DNA of 64,000 bases, from contig JAJZBZ010000002.1 in assembly GCA_021846275.1 (NCBI GenBank), positions 558,001 through 622,000 on the forward strand, written 5' to 3'. The DNA comes from Acidobacteriota bacterium. Lineage in GTDB: Bacteria > Acidobacteriota > Terriglobia > Terriglobales > Acidobacteriaceae. Each line of letters begins with the position of its first letter. Position 1 is the stretch's first letter. The notes under the pieces are model-generated. The model saw only the letters and a list, made by a program, of their open reading frames with translations, did no database searches and had not been told where the DNA came from. The position numbers were made by a program, and so were the translations under genes. Shown in pieces: positions 40,506 to 49,782 of this stretch.

Positions 40506-42263
40506 TTGCTGCCCGGCATGTTGGCCGGGATTGTGGTTGCGGCAGGATTCCTGCTGATCGGCATGGATGGTCGTGTGCTCGCTGCCCGGTCTGCGGAGAA
40601 AACTCAGGAGCAAGCTTCGCAGCAGACTCCGGAAAGTCAGCCAGACGAATCCAGCCCGGATGCCCAGTGCGCGTCCTGTCATCGCGCGATCTATGAGAAG
40701 TATGAGCGGACGCCGATGGCGCGCGCCAGCGGCAGGGCGGCTGACGGGCTGATTGCGGCGGATTTTCATCAGGAGTCGACCGGGGTCGAGTACAGGATCC
40801 GCCGCGCGGGCAAGGATGCCGAGCTAAGCTTTGCGCGCCCGGCGGTGAGCGCGGACGGAGTGGAACTGCCGCCGCTTGCTGGCTCGCGCACACTGCGCTA
40901 TTTTGTTGGTTCCGGGCTGCGCGGGCGGACGTATCTGTTCGAGACCGACGGCTACTGGTTTGAGGTGCCCATCAACTGGTACGCGCGCAAGCGGGTATGG
41001 GATATGGCGCCGAATTTCCTCGCGGCGAGCGAGATGCCGCTCACGCTGCCGGTCGATCCCGGCTGCCTGCGCTGCCACGCGTCCGGCGCGCAGCCGTCGC
41101 TGGCGGCGGCGCGGAACAAATACGCGGGCGAGCCGTTTCTGCAAGGGGGCATCACCTGCGAGGCCTGCCACGGCGACCCGGCGGCGCACCTGGCCTCCGA
41201 CGGTCGAACGCCGATGATCGAGATTGACCAGCTCACGGCGGAAAAGCGGGACTCGGTCTGCCTGAGCTGCCACATGGAGGGTCAGGCCGCAATCGTGCGC
41301 GCCGACAAACATCTGGAGGATTTTCAGCCCGGCGAGAGCATCTGGGATTACGCGAGCTTCTACGTTCATGCGAGCGAGCAAGGCTCCGGCGGGCGCGCGA
41401 CGGGGCAGTGGGAGGCGTTGCTGGGCAGCCGCTGCAAACAGGTTTCCGGCGACCGGCTGACCTGCACCACATGCCACGATCCGCATGGGAGCGACACGCT
41501 GCTGACGCGGGCGGAAAAGGTGAACTGGTATCGCGCGCGCTGCCTGAGCTGCCATGAGACTCCGGCCAGCGCAGGCCAACCGGCGTTCTCCGCCGTCCAT
41601 CATCCGGAGCAGCGCGACTGCGTGGAGTGCCACATGCAGCGGGCTGGATCGAATGACATTGCGCACGAGCAGGTGACCGATCATCGGATCGTTGCGCGCT
41701 TCGCCGGGAAGTCGATTCCACCGGCGAAGACCGGCGCGCTGGTCGAGATTGGCCCGACGGCGGTAACGACGCCGCAGCCGGATCGCGGGCTGGGCCTCGC
41801 CTACGCACAGTTTGCCGCGCTGGGCGACCACGCGGCATATGAGCGTGCGCTCGAGATCCTGCGACAGGTGGCCAACGAGCCGACCAGCGCAGCCGATGCG
41901 CCCGTGCAAAGCCAGCTCGGGTTTCTGGAGCAGTTGGGCGGCGAGGATCAGGCGGCGGCCAGGCAGTATGCGCAGGCGCTGCAGGAGGATCCGCAGGACA
42001 GCTTTGCGGCCGGAAATCTGGGGATGATTCTGGCTCGGCATGGCCGTGCGCAGGCCGCAGTCCGGCTTTGGCAGGCTGCGCTTGCCCTGAATCCGGCGGA
42101 AACGACGACGGGAATCAACCTTGCAACGGTCGAGTGCGCGCTGGGCGACCGCGAGGATGCCCTGGCGGCGCTTGATCGCGTGCTGAGCTTTGCGCCGGAT
42201 GACCGCGCGGCGCTGGCGCTGCGGGAGTCGATCCGCTCCGGACGGCACCCTTGCGGGCGGTGA
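40506..42263 (+). CDS. Multiheme cytochrome c (seven CxxCH) with C-terminal TPRs
   Basis: A 585-residue exported cytochrome. A signal-anchor stretch (residues 5-20, LAGIVVAAGFLLIG) is followed by seven heme c sites CxxCH starting at about C55, C187, C218, C252, C320, C346 and C372. The TPR-like tail (LGMILARHGRAQAAVRLWQA) probably binds a partner. Similar proteins occur in acidobacteria and verrucomicrobia; the electron partner is unknown. The start is TTG 40506 or ATG 40518. It is preceded by about 270 bp without a gene. Confidence 0.85.
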   Translation: MLPGMLAGIVVAAGFLLIGMDGRVLAARSAEKTQEQASQQTPESQPDESSPDAQCASCHRAIYEKYERTPMARASGRAADGLIAADFHQESTGVEYRIRRAGKDAELSFARPAVSADGVELPPLAGSRTLRYFVGSGLRGRTYLFETDGYWFEVPINWYARKRVWDMAPNFLAASEMPLTLPVDPGCLRCHASGAQPSLAAARNKYAGEPFLQGGITCEACHGDPAAHLASDGRTPMIEIDQLTAEKRDSVCLSCHMEGQAAIVRADKHLEDFQPGESIWDYASFYVHASEQGSGGRATGQWEALLGSRCKQVSGDRLTCTTCHDPHGSDTLLTRAEKVNWYRARCLSCHETPASAGQPAFSAVHHPEQRDCVECHMQRAGSNDIAHEQVTDHRIVARFAGKSIPPAKTGALVEIGPTAVTTPQPDRGLGLAYAQFAALGDHAAYERALEILRQVANEPTSAADAPVQSQLGFLEQLGGEDQAAARQYAQALQEDPQDSFAAGNLGMILARHGRAQAAVRLWQAALALNPAETTTGINLATVECALGDREDALAALDRVLSFAPDDRAALALRESIRSGRHPCGR

Positions 42264-42620
42264 ACAGCCTGGCCGGTTCGTCCTCGGCATTGCAGAGGCA
42301 AATGTCTACCTGGCAGGCGCGGGTTTGCCACTCGCGGGTGACGGGCAGATTTGAGCAAGAGAAGGTTGTGCGATTCGCGGCCATGGCGAGCGGAAAATGC
42401 GGCGGACGAGTAAAGCAATTTAGTTAGCCTGTAACTGTTCGAGCGACGCGAGTGGTAGGACCAGTTCGGCAAGCCCGCCTGCATTTTCTCCAGGCACCCG
42501 GCGGAAATTCGACGCGCATAATTGATATGTCAAATAGGAGAATATTGTCATAGATAATCAATTATATTGTTATAGAAATCTTCTACGGAGAGCGCGCATT
42601 CTGGTTGCGGAGCGGCGTGA

Positions 42621-42629
42621 AAGCGTTTC
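42621..42629 (+). promoter_or_regulatory. LacI-family-like operator half (AAGCGTTTC), site 1
   Basis: The word TGAAAGCGTTTCC here fits the AANCGNTT core recognised by LacI-family repressors. An identical 9-mer recurs at 42788-42796 within the promoter spacer. No LacI-type gene is in the window. Confidence 0.35.
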
Positions 42630-42782
42630 CTTTGAGCAGAGAAACCCGCAGCAAATCTATTGTTTTCAATAGCCGAACGATATGATTTTTTGTAGACGAT
42701 CTGCCAGGGTTGGCGCGATTGCCGACGCATATTTGACTATACCGATTCAATCGATTGCTTCCGAAAAAAATCAAACGAAAGG

Positions 42783-42812
42783 TTGACAAGCGTTTCAAAC
42801 ATTCGGTATTGT
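42783..42812 (+). promoter_or_regulatory. Sigma-70-like promoter of the TonB receptor, with embedded operator
   Basis: TTGACA at 42783-42788 and TATTGT at 42807-42812 are separated by 18 nt. AAGCGTTTC overlaps the last base of the -35 and the spacer. The transcript would have a 5' leader of about 290 nt. Confidence 0.5.
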
Positions 42813-43109
42813 TCATCGGTGCTGTGAAATCTGGTTTTCTTTCATCGAAATTTATTTCGGTGGACATTTGTGCAGCCAGGCTTTCGGTCTGCTGTCGGAA
42901 GCAGGCCGTGGGAAGAACAAGAGAACGGGACTCGCCAGCGTGGCAGGACTCGTCGGATCGTCGAAGCAGTGATTCAGCGCGAATGCGTGGCAGGCGTCCA
43001 TACCGGAGTGGATCCGGCGGAGGTATCAGGATGAAGCGTCGAGTTCAGTTGGAGAGCTGCGGAGGGCGAATGAATTTTATTTAACCTGGAGTATTTCTCA
43101 GGAGACCGC

Positions 43110-46100
43110 ATGACTAAGTACACGCGGACAGCATATGGATTGGTTCTCCTCACCGTCCTTTGCCTGTTCTCATCGACGATGGCTCGTGCCCAGTCGGTCT
43201 ACGGATCGATCTTCGGTACGGTTACAGACAAGACTGGCGCGGTGGTACCGGGCGCGACGGTTGTTGTGACCGACGAAGGCAAGGGCACGAAAGTGACCGT
43301 GACCACCAATGCAACGGGGGATTACACGGTATCCCACCTCATCCCGGACACGTATGACGTGCAGGTGACGGCGAAGGGCTTCGAGTCCTCGACGGTGAAG
43401 GGCATCGTGCTGCTGGCCGATACCTCGCCGCGCTCGGACATTACGCTGGGAGTTTCCAGCGCTGCAGCGGAGACGGTGACCGTGAATGCGGACACCGTGC
43501 CGGAGCTACAGACGGATCGCCCGGATGTTGCGACGATTTTCAACTCGCAGCAGGTGAACGATCTTCCGGTCGAGGGCCAGAACTATGCCAACCTGCAGCT
43601 TCTGCTGCCGGGCGCTCAGCTTCTGGGCTGGTCGCATGCGGCGGATGAGAACCCGCAGGCGTCGCGACAGATTCAGATCGACGGTCAGGCCTTCGGCGGC
43701 GTGGCTTACGAGCTGGACGGCACCGACAACCAGGATCCGATTCTGGGCATTATCGTCATCAACCCGTCGCTGGACTCGATCACCGAGTCGAAGGTGACGA
43801 CGCAGAACTTTGACGCCGAGCTGGGCAAGGCTGTGGCGGCCGTGGAGACGGTTCAGACCAAGTCCGGATCGAACAGCTTCCATGGCAGCGCGTACGACTG
43901 GCGCACGGGCAACGCCAACCTGGCGAAGGATCCGTTTGCTGGCGCGCCTGCTCCGGGCATCAAGAACCGGTTCGGCGGCACACTCGGCGGTCCGATTCTG
44001 CGAAATAAACTCTTCTTCTTTGGCGCGTACGAGGCTCAGCGGCAGAAGGTTGGCTCGGTGGCGGTGGATACGTTGCCCAGCAAAATCCTGACGCAGAGCT
44101 GTCTCGGCCAGATCACCGGACCCAGCGGCGTTCAGGGCTGCGATTTCAGTGAGTACAAGAACGTGCTTGGAGCCGAAGGCACGATCTATGACAACAGCGC
44201 TGCCGGCGGTGGCAATCCCTATCCGGGAAATACCATCCCAGCCTCGCAGGTCAGCAAGCAGTGGCAGAACATGCTGACCTATCTGGAGCCGTTCGTTCTG
44301 AAGGAATCCGGCGGCGACCTGAGCGGACTGGACGCGAACTCCACCGAGCAGGGCACGGGCCAGTTCAACAGCAACCTGTGGACGGTGCGCATCGACGACA
44401 CCATCAACGAAAAGGCCAACGCATTCGTGCGCTTCTCGCGCTGGACCGATTCGCTTACCGGCGCGCAGATGTATGATCCTGCGGGTGGTGGCGTGGGCGC
44501 GGGTGGTCCCGGCTTCGGCATTGGCGGATACGGCGGCATCTCGACCAGCGCCGATGACAGCCTGGCTATTGGTTCGGACTATGTCTTCAGCCCGACCCTC
44601 GTTGCCGATCTTCGTCTCGGCTACATGCGTTACAACATTGCCGACCAGAAGAATGACCAGAGCACGGAGTTCGCGAACACGCTGGGTATTCCGGGCATCA
44701 ACTTCGGAACCTTTTACACGGGTGGTTCGCCGGGCTTCTTTGTTCAGACCCTGCCGGGTGGCGCGCAGCAGCCGCTCTATGGTGACGGTCTGAATATCAG
44801 CCGTTGTAACTGTCCGCTGACCGAGCGCGAGGACCAGTTCCAGATTGTGAACAACTGGACCAAGACGATTGGCAACCACGAAATCAAGGTGGGCACGGAT
44901 CTGCGCTATGGCCGCAACCTCCGTGTGCCTTCGGATAACGATCGCGCCGGCCTGATCAACTTCAGCTCCAACCCGACGGCTCTGAATGGTGCCGGCGGCA
45001 CGGGTCTGGGTTTTGCCACCTTCGCGCTGGGCGATGTGACCAGCTTCAACCGTTACGTCTCGACCTCGACCAACGCCAAGGAATTCCAGAAGCGCATGTT
45101 CTTCTATGCGCAGGATACCTGGCGCGCGACGAACAAGCTGACCGCCAACATCGGCATCCGCTGGGAAGGCTACTTCCCGGAGACGGTGAACGGGCCGGAG
45201 AACGGCGCGCTGATGAACCTCAACGATGGCTACCTCCACGTTGCGGGCGTTGGCGGCATTCCTTCCGACATGGGCTGGAACTTTGTGGCGTGGAAGATGT
45301 TTGAACCGCGTCTCGGACTGGCCTATCAGATCGACGACAAGGATGTGATCCGCGCCGGTTACGGACGCAGCTTTGATATTGGCGTCTTTGGATCGGTCTT
45401 CGGTCACACGGTCACGCAGAACCTTCCCGTGCTGGCCAACCAGAGCATCAGCAACAAGGGCGGCACGTCGCAGGCCTTCTGTCTTGGCTCGCCGGCGGAC
45501 AACCCGGGTTGTAACCCCAGCAATGATGGCAGCGCGAATCCAAGCGGCGGCGGTCCTCTGCCGTATACGCCGGTCACCGTTCCCAACAGCGGCCTGCTTC
45601 CAAACCCCGGCGCCCTGGTTACGACCAAGTCGCGCCCGAACCCAATGCAGTATCCGACTCTGGATGCGTGGAACGTTGCTTACCAGCGCGCTCTGACGCC
45701 GACCCTCTCGCTGACGGTTGCTTACGTCGGCAACAAGGGAACGCACACGCTGAGCGACGGCGACGGCAACAGCACCAACCCCAACGAGGAAGGCGTCACG
45801 ATGCCTGGCTCGATGAGCATCAACGGCCAGACGCTGCACTGGGATCCGACGGTTCAGGGCAGCACGCCGAACCAATATGGCGGGACCTCGAACCCGCTGT
45901 ATCTGCAACGCTACTATGGTCTGAAGCTGCAGGCATGTTCGGATCCGAACTACACGCAGCCGACCGACCCGAACCTGCAACCCGGCGCCTGCGGATGGTC
46001 GCAGCCGATCCAGTATGACGGTGACAACCAGAACACCCACTTCAATGCCCTGCAGATCACGATCGCGCAGGCCATGTGGAAGGGACTGGCGGTCAACGCC

Positions 46101-46784
46101 AACTATCAGTATGCCCGCGCGACGGACTTCGCCAGTGGTTATTCCACCTGGAGCCAGTCGGTGGCATACGGCAACGACAGCAACGTGCGTCACCACTCGG
46201 CCACCCTCTACGGCAGCTATGATCTACCTTTTGGCAGAGGCAAGCAGTTCCTGCAGGATGCCAACAAGGCAACGGATCTGATTGTCGGCGGATGGGAGCT
46301 GAGCGGCACATACAACATTGCCAGCGGCCTGCCCTTCAGCCTGAGCGTCAACTGCTCGACGGCTTTGGGACCGGACCTGCCGAATGGTCCCAGCCAGGGC
46401 GCGCCCTGCTACCCGAACATCGCACCGGGAATCAAGCTGCACACCAAGCTGACCTCGTTCGTTCCGGGAGTGGGCTGGACGTACTACCAGCCGGTATCGC
46501 TGGGCAGCAGCGGATTCTCCGATGCGGGCCTGGACCAGATCGGCAACGGTGGTCGCAACCAGTACTTTGGACCGGGCTTCTACAACGCCGATCTGGCGTT
46601 GCTGAAAAACATGAACGTGTGGCACAACGTGCTGGCGCAGATTCGCATGGACGCCTACAACGCGTTGAACCACATCAACGCTGGCAACCCTGGCGGCTAC
46701 CTGCTGAGCGTGGGCAGCATCACGGGGGAAGCACCTGGACCTGGCCCGCGCCAGCTTGTCTTCTCGGCGCGCATCCAGTTCTGA
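43110..46784 (+). CDS. TonB-dependent receptor, Oar-like with carboxypeptidase-regulatory domain
   Basis: A 1224-residue outer membrane transporter. The signal peptide (MTKYTRTAYGLVLLTVLCLF to ARAQ) is followed by an N-terminal CarboxypepD_reg domain (about 30-110: SIFGTVTDKTGAVVPGATV, YTVSHLIPDTYDVQVTAKGF), a plug domain (about 130-240, NDLPVEGQNYANLQLLLPG) and a large beta-barrel ending in RQLVFSARIQF. Such receptors are numerous in acidobacteria and import polymers or their breakdown products. CAGGAG precedes ATG 43110 by 7 nt. A perfect terminator follows. Confidence 0.95.
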   Translation: MTKYTRTAYGLVLLTVLCLFSSTMARAQSVYGSIFGTVTDKTGAVVPGATVVVTDEGKGTKVTVTTNATGDYTVSHLIPDTYDVQVTAKGFESSTVKGIVLLADTSPRSDITLGVSSAAAETVTVNADTVPELQTDRPDVATIFNSQQVNDLPVEGQNYANLQLLLPGAQLLGWSHAADENPQASRQIQIDGQAFGGVAYELDGTDNQDPILGIIVINPSLDSITESKVTTQNFDAELGKAVAAVETVQTKSGSNSFHGSAYDWRTGNANLAKDPFAGAPAPGIKNRFGGTLGGPILRNKLFFFGAYEAQRQKVGSVAVDTLPSKILTQSCLGQITGPSGVQGCDFSEYKNVLGAEGTIYDNSAAGGGNPYPGNTIPASQVSKQWQNMLTYLEPFVLKESGGDLSGLDANSTEQGTGQFNSNLWTVRIDDTINEKANAFVRFSRWTDSLTGAQMYDPAGGGVGAGGPGFGIGGYGGISTSADDSLAIGSDYVFSPTLVADLRLGYMRYNIADQKNDQSTEFANTLGIPGINFGTFYTGGSPGFFVQTLPGGAQQPLYGDGLNISRCNCPLTEREDQFQIVNNWTKTIGNHEIKVGTDLRYGRNLRVPSDNDRAGLINFSSNPTALNGAGGTGLGFATFALGDVTSFNRYVSTSTNAKEFQKRMFFYAQDTWRATNKLTANIGIRWEGYFPETVNGPENGALMNLNDGYLHVAGVGGIPSDMGWNFVAWKMFEPRLGLAYQIDDKDVIRAGYGRSFDIGVFGSVFGHTVTQNLPVLANQSISNKGGTSQAFCLGSPADNPGCNPSNDGSANPSGGGPLPYTPVTVPNSGLLPNPGALVTTKSRPNPMQYPTLDAWNVAYQRALTPTLSLTVAYVGNKGTHTLSDGDGNSTNPNEEGVTMPGSMSINGQTLHWDPTVQGSTPNQYGGTSNPLYLQRYYGLKLQACSDPNYTQPTDPNLQPGACGWSQPIQYDGDNQNTHFNALQITIAQAMWKGLAVNANYQYARATDFASGYSTWSQSVAYGNDSNVRHHSATLYGSYDLPFGRGKQFLQDANKATDLIVGGWELSGTYNIASGLPFSLSVNCSTALGPDLPNGPSQGAPCYPNIAPGIKLHTKLTSFVPGVGWTYYQPVSLGSSGFSDAGLDQIGNGGRNQYFGPGFYNADLALLKNMNVWHNVLAQIRMDAYNALNHINAGNPGGYLLSVGSITGEAPGPGPRQLVFSARIQF

Positions 46785-46808
46785 ACGAAACGCAATTTCA
46801 ACCCTTGG

Positions 46809-46841
46809 AATGGGGAGCTTCGGCTCCCCATTCGAGTTTTT
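46809..46841 (+). terminator. Rho-independent terminator after the TonB receptor
   Basis: A perfect 10-bp stem AATGGGGAGC/GCTCCCCATT (46809-46818 and 46823-46832) around a TTCG tetraloop is followed by TTTTT at 46837-46841. Confidence 0.9.
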
Positions 46842-46856
46842 GCGGAATAGACTGAA

Positions 46857-47921
46857 GTGGGGATGAGAAGGATGATCGGGATGAGGATACGGACGGGATG
46901 GGCGATTGCTGCGGCGATGCTGCTGAGCGTGGCGACGGCGCATGGTCAGGCAGCCGCAGGCTCGGTCGGGAGTCCGTCGGCAGTCCTTCAGCAGGCGCGG
47001 CAACTGGCGGCGCGCGGGAGTCTGGAGTCGGCGATGGCCCTGCTCGATAAGCTGGCGCAGCAGAAGCCGGAACTGACGGGCGTGGAGCGGCTGCGCGGCG
47101 AGATTCTATATCAGAAGCAGATGCTGGTCGATGCCGACATGGCCTTTGCTCACGCCCTGCAGCAGGATCCGACGGATCGAGAAGCGATGGAGATGCGCGG
47201 CGTGACGCTCTATCGGCTGGCGCGTCCGGCGCAGGCGATTCCGCTGCTGGAGCGGGCCGACCAGGTGGTCAGCTCGGCCAATGTCGATCCGGAGTACGTG
47301 CTGGGGCTTTGCTACATGGATGTTCGCCGCTACGACGATGCGCGCCATGCCTTTGCGCGGCAGTTTGGTTTTGGACCGGATTCGCCGGCGGCGTATGTGG
47401 CCACGGCGCGGCTGCTGCTGCGGCGGGAGTTCACCAATGAGGCGATTGTCTTCGTCCGCAAGGCGCTGGCAATCGATCCGAAGCTGCCGATGGCGCACCA
47501 GTTGCTGGGCGAGATTGCGCTGGCGCAGGCCGACCTGCCGACGGCGATCCGCGAGCTGGTGGCCGAGGAAAAGCTGGATCCGCTGAATGGAGTTTTGTAT
47601 GAGCACCTCGGCGACGCGTATGTGCGGAGCCGCGAGTATGAGCAGGCGCGGCGGGTGTTGAATCGTGCGATTCTGCTGAATCCCAACGACACCGGGCCGT
47701 ATATTCTGCTGGGCGAGGCGCTGACCGGGATGGGCGAGCCTGCCGAGGGGGTGCATTATCTGGTGCATGCCGAGCAGATGGACCCTGGCAACGCGGTGAC
47801 GCATTCGCAACTGGGCAAGACCTATCGCGCGATGGGCGAGCGGGCGCTGTCGGCGCGCGAGTACGAGATGGCCGTCGCGATCCAGCACAGGAATGATCCC
47901 AAACCGGCGGCGAGCCAGTGA
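46857..47921 (+). CDS. Exported TPR protein
   Basis: A 354-residue periplasmic protein with a signal peptide (MRIRTGWAIAAAMLLSVATA, cleavage near AHG) and about seven TPR units (for example VYEHLGDAYVRSREYEQARR-type, residues 245-275). No catalytic motif is seen, so it is probably a scaffold. GTG 46857 opens the frame; ATG 46863 or 46881 may be used. It follows the receptor terminator by 15 nt. The next TPR gene starts 50 nt downstream, which suggests an operon. Confidence 0.8.
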   Translation: MGMRRMIGMRIRTGWAIAAAMLLSVATAHGQAAAGSVGSPSAVLQQARQLAARGSLESAMALLDKLAQQKPELTGVERLRGEILYQKQMLVDADMAFAHALQQDPTDREAMEMRGVTLYRLARPAQAIPLLERADQVVSSANVDPEYVLGLCYMDVRRYDDARHAFARQFGFGPDSPAAYVATARLLLRREFTNEAIVFVRKALAIDPKLPMAHQLLGEIALAQADLPTAIRELVAEEKLDPLNGVLYEHLGDAYVRSREYEQARRVLNRAILLNPNDTGPYILLGEALTGMGEPAEGVHYLVHAEQMDPGNAVTHSQLGKTYRAMGERALSAREYEMAVAIQHRNDPKPAASQ

Positions 47922-47970
47922 CAGTGAGCCGATTCGAGTGGCCGACAAGAAGGATGCAGGAGAAGTAGAG

Positions 47971-49779
47971 TTGCGGCAGCGGCGAGGAGCGATGTGGACG
48001 GCGGTGGCGGTCTGCGCCTGGCTTGGCGTGGCCGCCGCGCAGCAGCCACCAAACCAGGCCGCGCAGCAATCCACCACGCAGCAATCCAGCACGCAGCGAT
48101 CCAGCACGCAGAAACCGGCCGCGTCGGCGGCGGCTGTCAGAGACCTGCAACAGGCGAACGTGGCCTTTCATGCCGGGTACGCGGCGCTCCAGGCGCAGAA
48201 GCTGGAGGCGGCGCGCGTGGAGTTCGCGCGGGTGGTCCGGCTGGCTCCGCAGTTGCCGGAGGGTCACATGGCGCTGGGCGCGGTGCTGGTGCAGCTTGGC
48301 CGCCTGCCGGAGGCAATCGCCGAGCTGCAAAAGGCGCTCACGCTGCGACCGGACGATGCTGGGATTCGCAGCAATCTGGCGCAGGCGTATCTGGCGGAGG
48401 CGAACGCGGCGAGCACGCCTGCCGCAGCCGAGGCGGCGATGGAGAACGCGGTCGCCGCAGACCCCTCGGATGCGGCGCTGGAGGACCGGCTTGGTTCGCT
48501 GCTGGGGCAGCAGAAGCAGTGGCCGCGGGCGGAGGCCGCGTTTCGCCGCGCGCTCGCGCTCGTCGGCAACGACGCGCCCGAGGCGGCGCTGGCGCACATG
48601 CACCTGGGCGTGGTGCTGGAGCAGGAGCAGGCGATGGCCGATGCCGAGCAGCAGTTGCGGCAGGCGGCGATGCTTGATCCGAAGAATGCCGGGATTGCCT
48701 ATCAGCTTGGCCTGCTGCTGGCGGGTGAGGGACGCGACGACGAGGCTGCGGAACCGCTGATGCAGGCGGCCAGCGCGGCGACCACGGACGCGCCTTCCGG
48801 GGCTGATCTGGCGCTGGCCATGTGTTATCAGCGGCTGGGTCGGCAGTCGGAGGCGATTCCCTACTTCGAGCGCGCGGTGGCGGCCAGCCCGCAGGATGCT
48901 TCGGCTCTGAACAATCTGGGCCTGGCGCTGACGGAGACGGGCAAGGCCAAGGAGGCGATTCCGGATTTTCAGAAGGCGCTCGCGATTCGAGGCAACGATC
49001 CCGTTTTTCACGAGGATCTGGGCGTGGCGCTGATTCAGACCTCGGATTTTGCCGGGGCCATCCGCGAGCTGGAGACGGCCGAGAAGCTGGACGCAAAGAA
49101 TCCCGAACTGCACTACGATCTGGGTCTTGCCTATAAATTGCAGGATCGCATGGACGACGCGGTGCGCGAGCTTCAGGCGGCCGCAGCGCTCGATCCGCGA
49201 TTGCCCGATCCGCCGTATACGCTGGGCGTTCTGCTGATGCAGATGGGGCGTCTGCCGGAGGCTGCCGACGCGCTGCGGACGGCGCTCGCGCTGCGTCCGC
49301 AGAACGGCGATGGATGGGCGACGCTGGGCAGCGTGCTGAACCAGTTGCACCAGTCGGCGGAGGCCGAGCGGGCGCTGCGACGGGCGATGGAGCTGTTGCC
49401 GGCGCAGCCTGGTCCGCGCATCACGCTGGCAGCGGTGCTGGCCGAGGAGGGTCGCCGCGACGAGGCCAAGGCACTGCGCAAGGAGGCAGCCGACCTGACG
49501 CGGATCGCGGTCAGCCGACAGCGGGCAACCTTCAGCATGAATGCGGGGAATCAGCTTCTGCTGCGCGGCCAGATTGCCGACGCGGTCTCGCGCTATCAGG
49601 AGGCGATTGCGGCCGATCCGGGATTTGCCGAGGCGCATGAGCAGCTTGCCGTGGCCTACGACCGTCAGGGCCGCGCAAGCGAAGCCGCCGCCGAGCGCGC
49701 GACGGCGGCGAAGCTGGAGGCTGCGCCACCATCGAATGCCGCGCCGAATGCCACATCCGGCCCAGCTTCTCCGAAGTAG
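47971..49779 (+). CDS. Exported TPR protein with Gln/Ser-rich linker
   Basis: A 602-residue protein with a likely signal peptide starting MRQRRGAMWTAVAVC (TTG 47971, AGGAGAAG upstream). A Gln/Ser/Thr linker (QSTTQQSSTQRSSTQK) comes from a 15-bp tandem DNA repeat near 48066-48115. The remaining about 500 residues are a long series of TPRs (for example YQLGLLLAGEGRDDEA, PYTLGVLLMQMGRLPEA). ATG 47992 is a possible later start. Together with the upstream TPR gene it probably forms an exported scaffold pair. Confidence 0.8.
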   Translation: MRQRRGAMWTAVAVCAWLGVAAAQQPPNQAAQQSTTQQSSTQRSSTQKPAASAAAVRDLQQANVAFHAGYAALQAQKLEAARVEFARVVRLAPQLPEGHMALGAVLVQLGRLPEAIAELQKALTLRPDDAGIRSNLAQAYLAEANAASTPAAAEAAMENAVAADPSDAALEDRLGSLLGQQKQWPRAEAAFRRALALVGNDAPEAALAHMHLGVVLEQEQAMADAEQQLRQAAMLDPKNAGIAYQLGLLLAGEGRDDEAAEPLMQAASAATTDAPSGADLALAMCYQRLGRQSEAIPYFERAVAASPQDASALNNLGLALTETGKAKEAIPDFQKALAIRGNDPVFHEDLGVALIQTSDFAGAIRELETAEKLDAKNPELHYDLGLAYKLQDRMDDAVRELQAAAALDPRLPDPPYTLGVLLMQMGRLPEAADALRTALALRPQNGDGWATLGSVLNQLHQSAEAERALRRAMELLPAQPGPRITLAAVLAEEGRRDEAKALRKEAADLTRIAVSRQRATFSMNAGNQLLLRGQIADAVSRYQEAIAADPGFAEAHEQLAVAYDRQGRASEAAAERATAAKLEAAPPSNAAPNATSGPASPK

Positions 49780-49782
49780 GCC

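Larger units (their letters stand above)
42264..43109 (+). other. Long AT-rich leader of the TonB receptor gene
   Basis: An 846-bp non-coding stretch, very AT-rich at 42520-42860. It includes a promoter-like pair at 42783-42812, two identical AAGCGTTTC words at 42621 and 42788, and weak stem-loops near 42840-42860 and 42885-42920. A short open frame on the minus strand around 42583-42867 has no credible protein. It is best read as a regulated leader of the receptor gene. Confidence 0.55.

Noticed and set aside
42583-42867. A 94-residue minus-strand frame in the TonB leader
   Set aside because: No ribosome site or family similarity; it overlaps the promoter and operator signals of the receptor gene.
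43506-46196. A very long open frame on the minus strand inside the TonB receptor gene (also similar frames opposite OPT, typA, the cysK/cysE region and the TPR genes)
   Set aside because: Composition shadow of a high-GC gene: no plausible protein motifs, and the opposite frame has clear domains.
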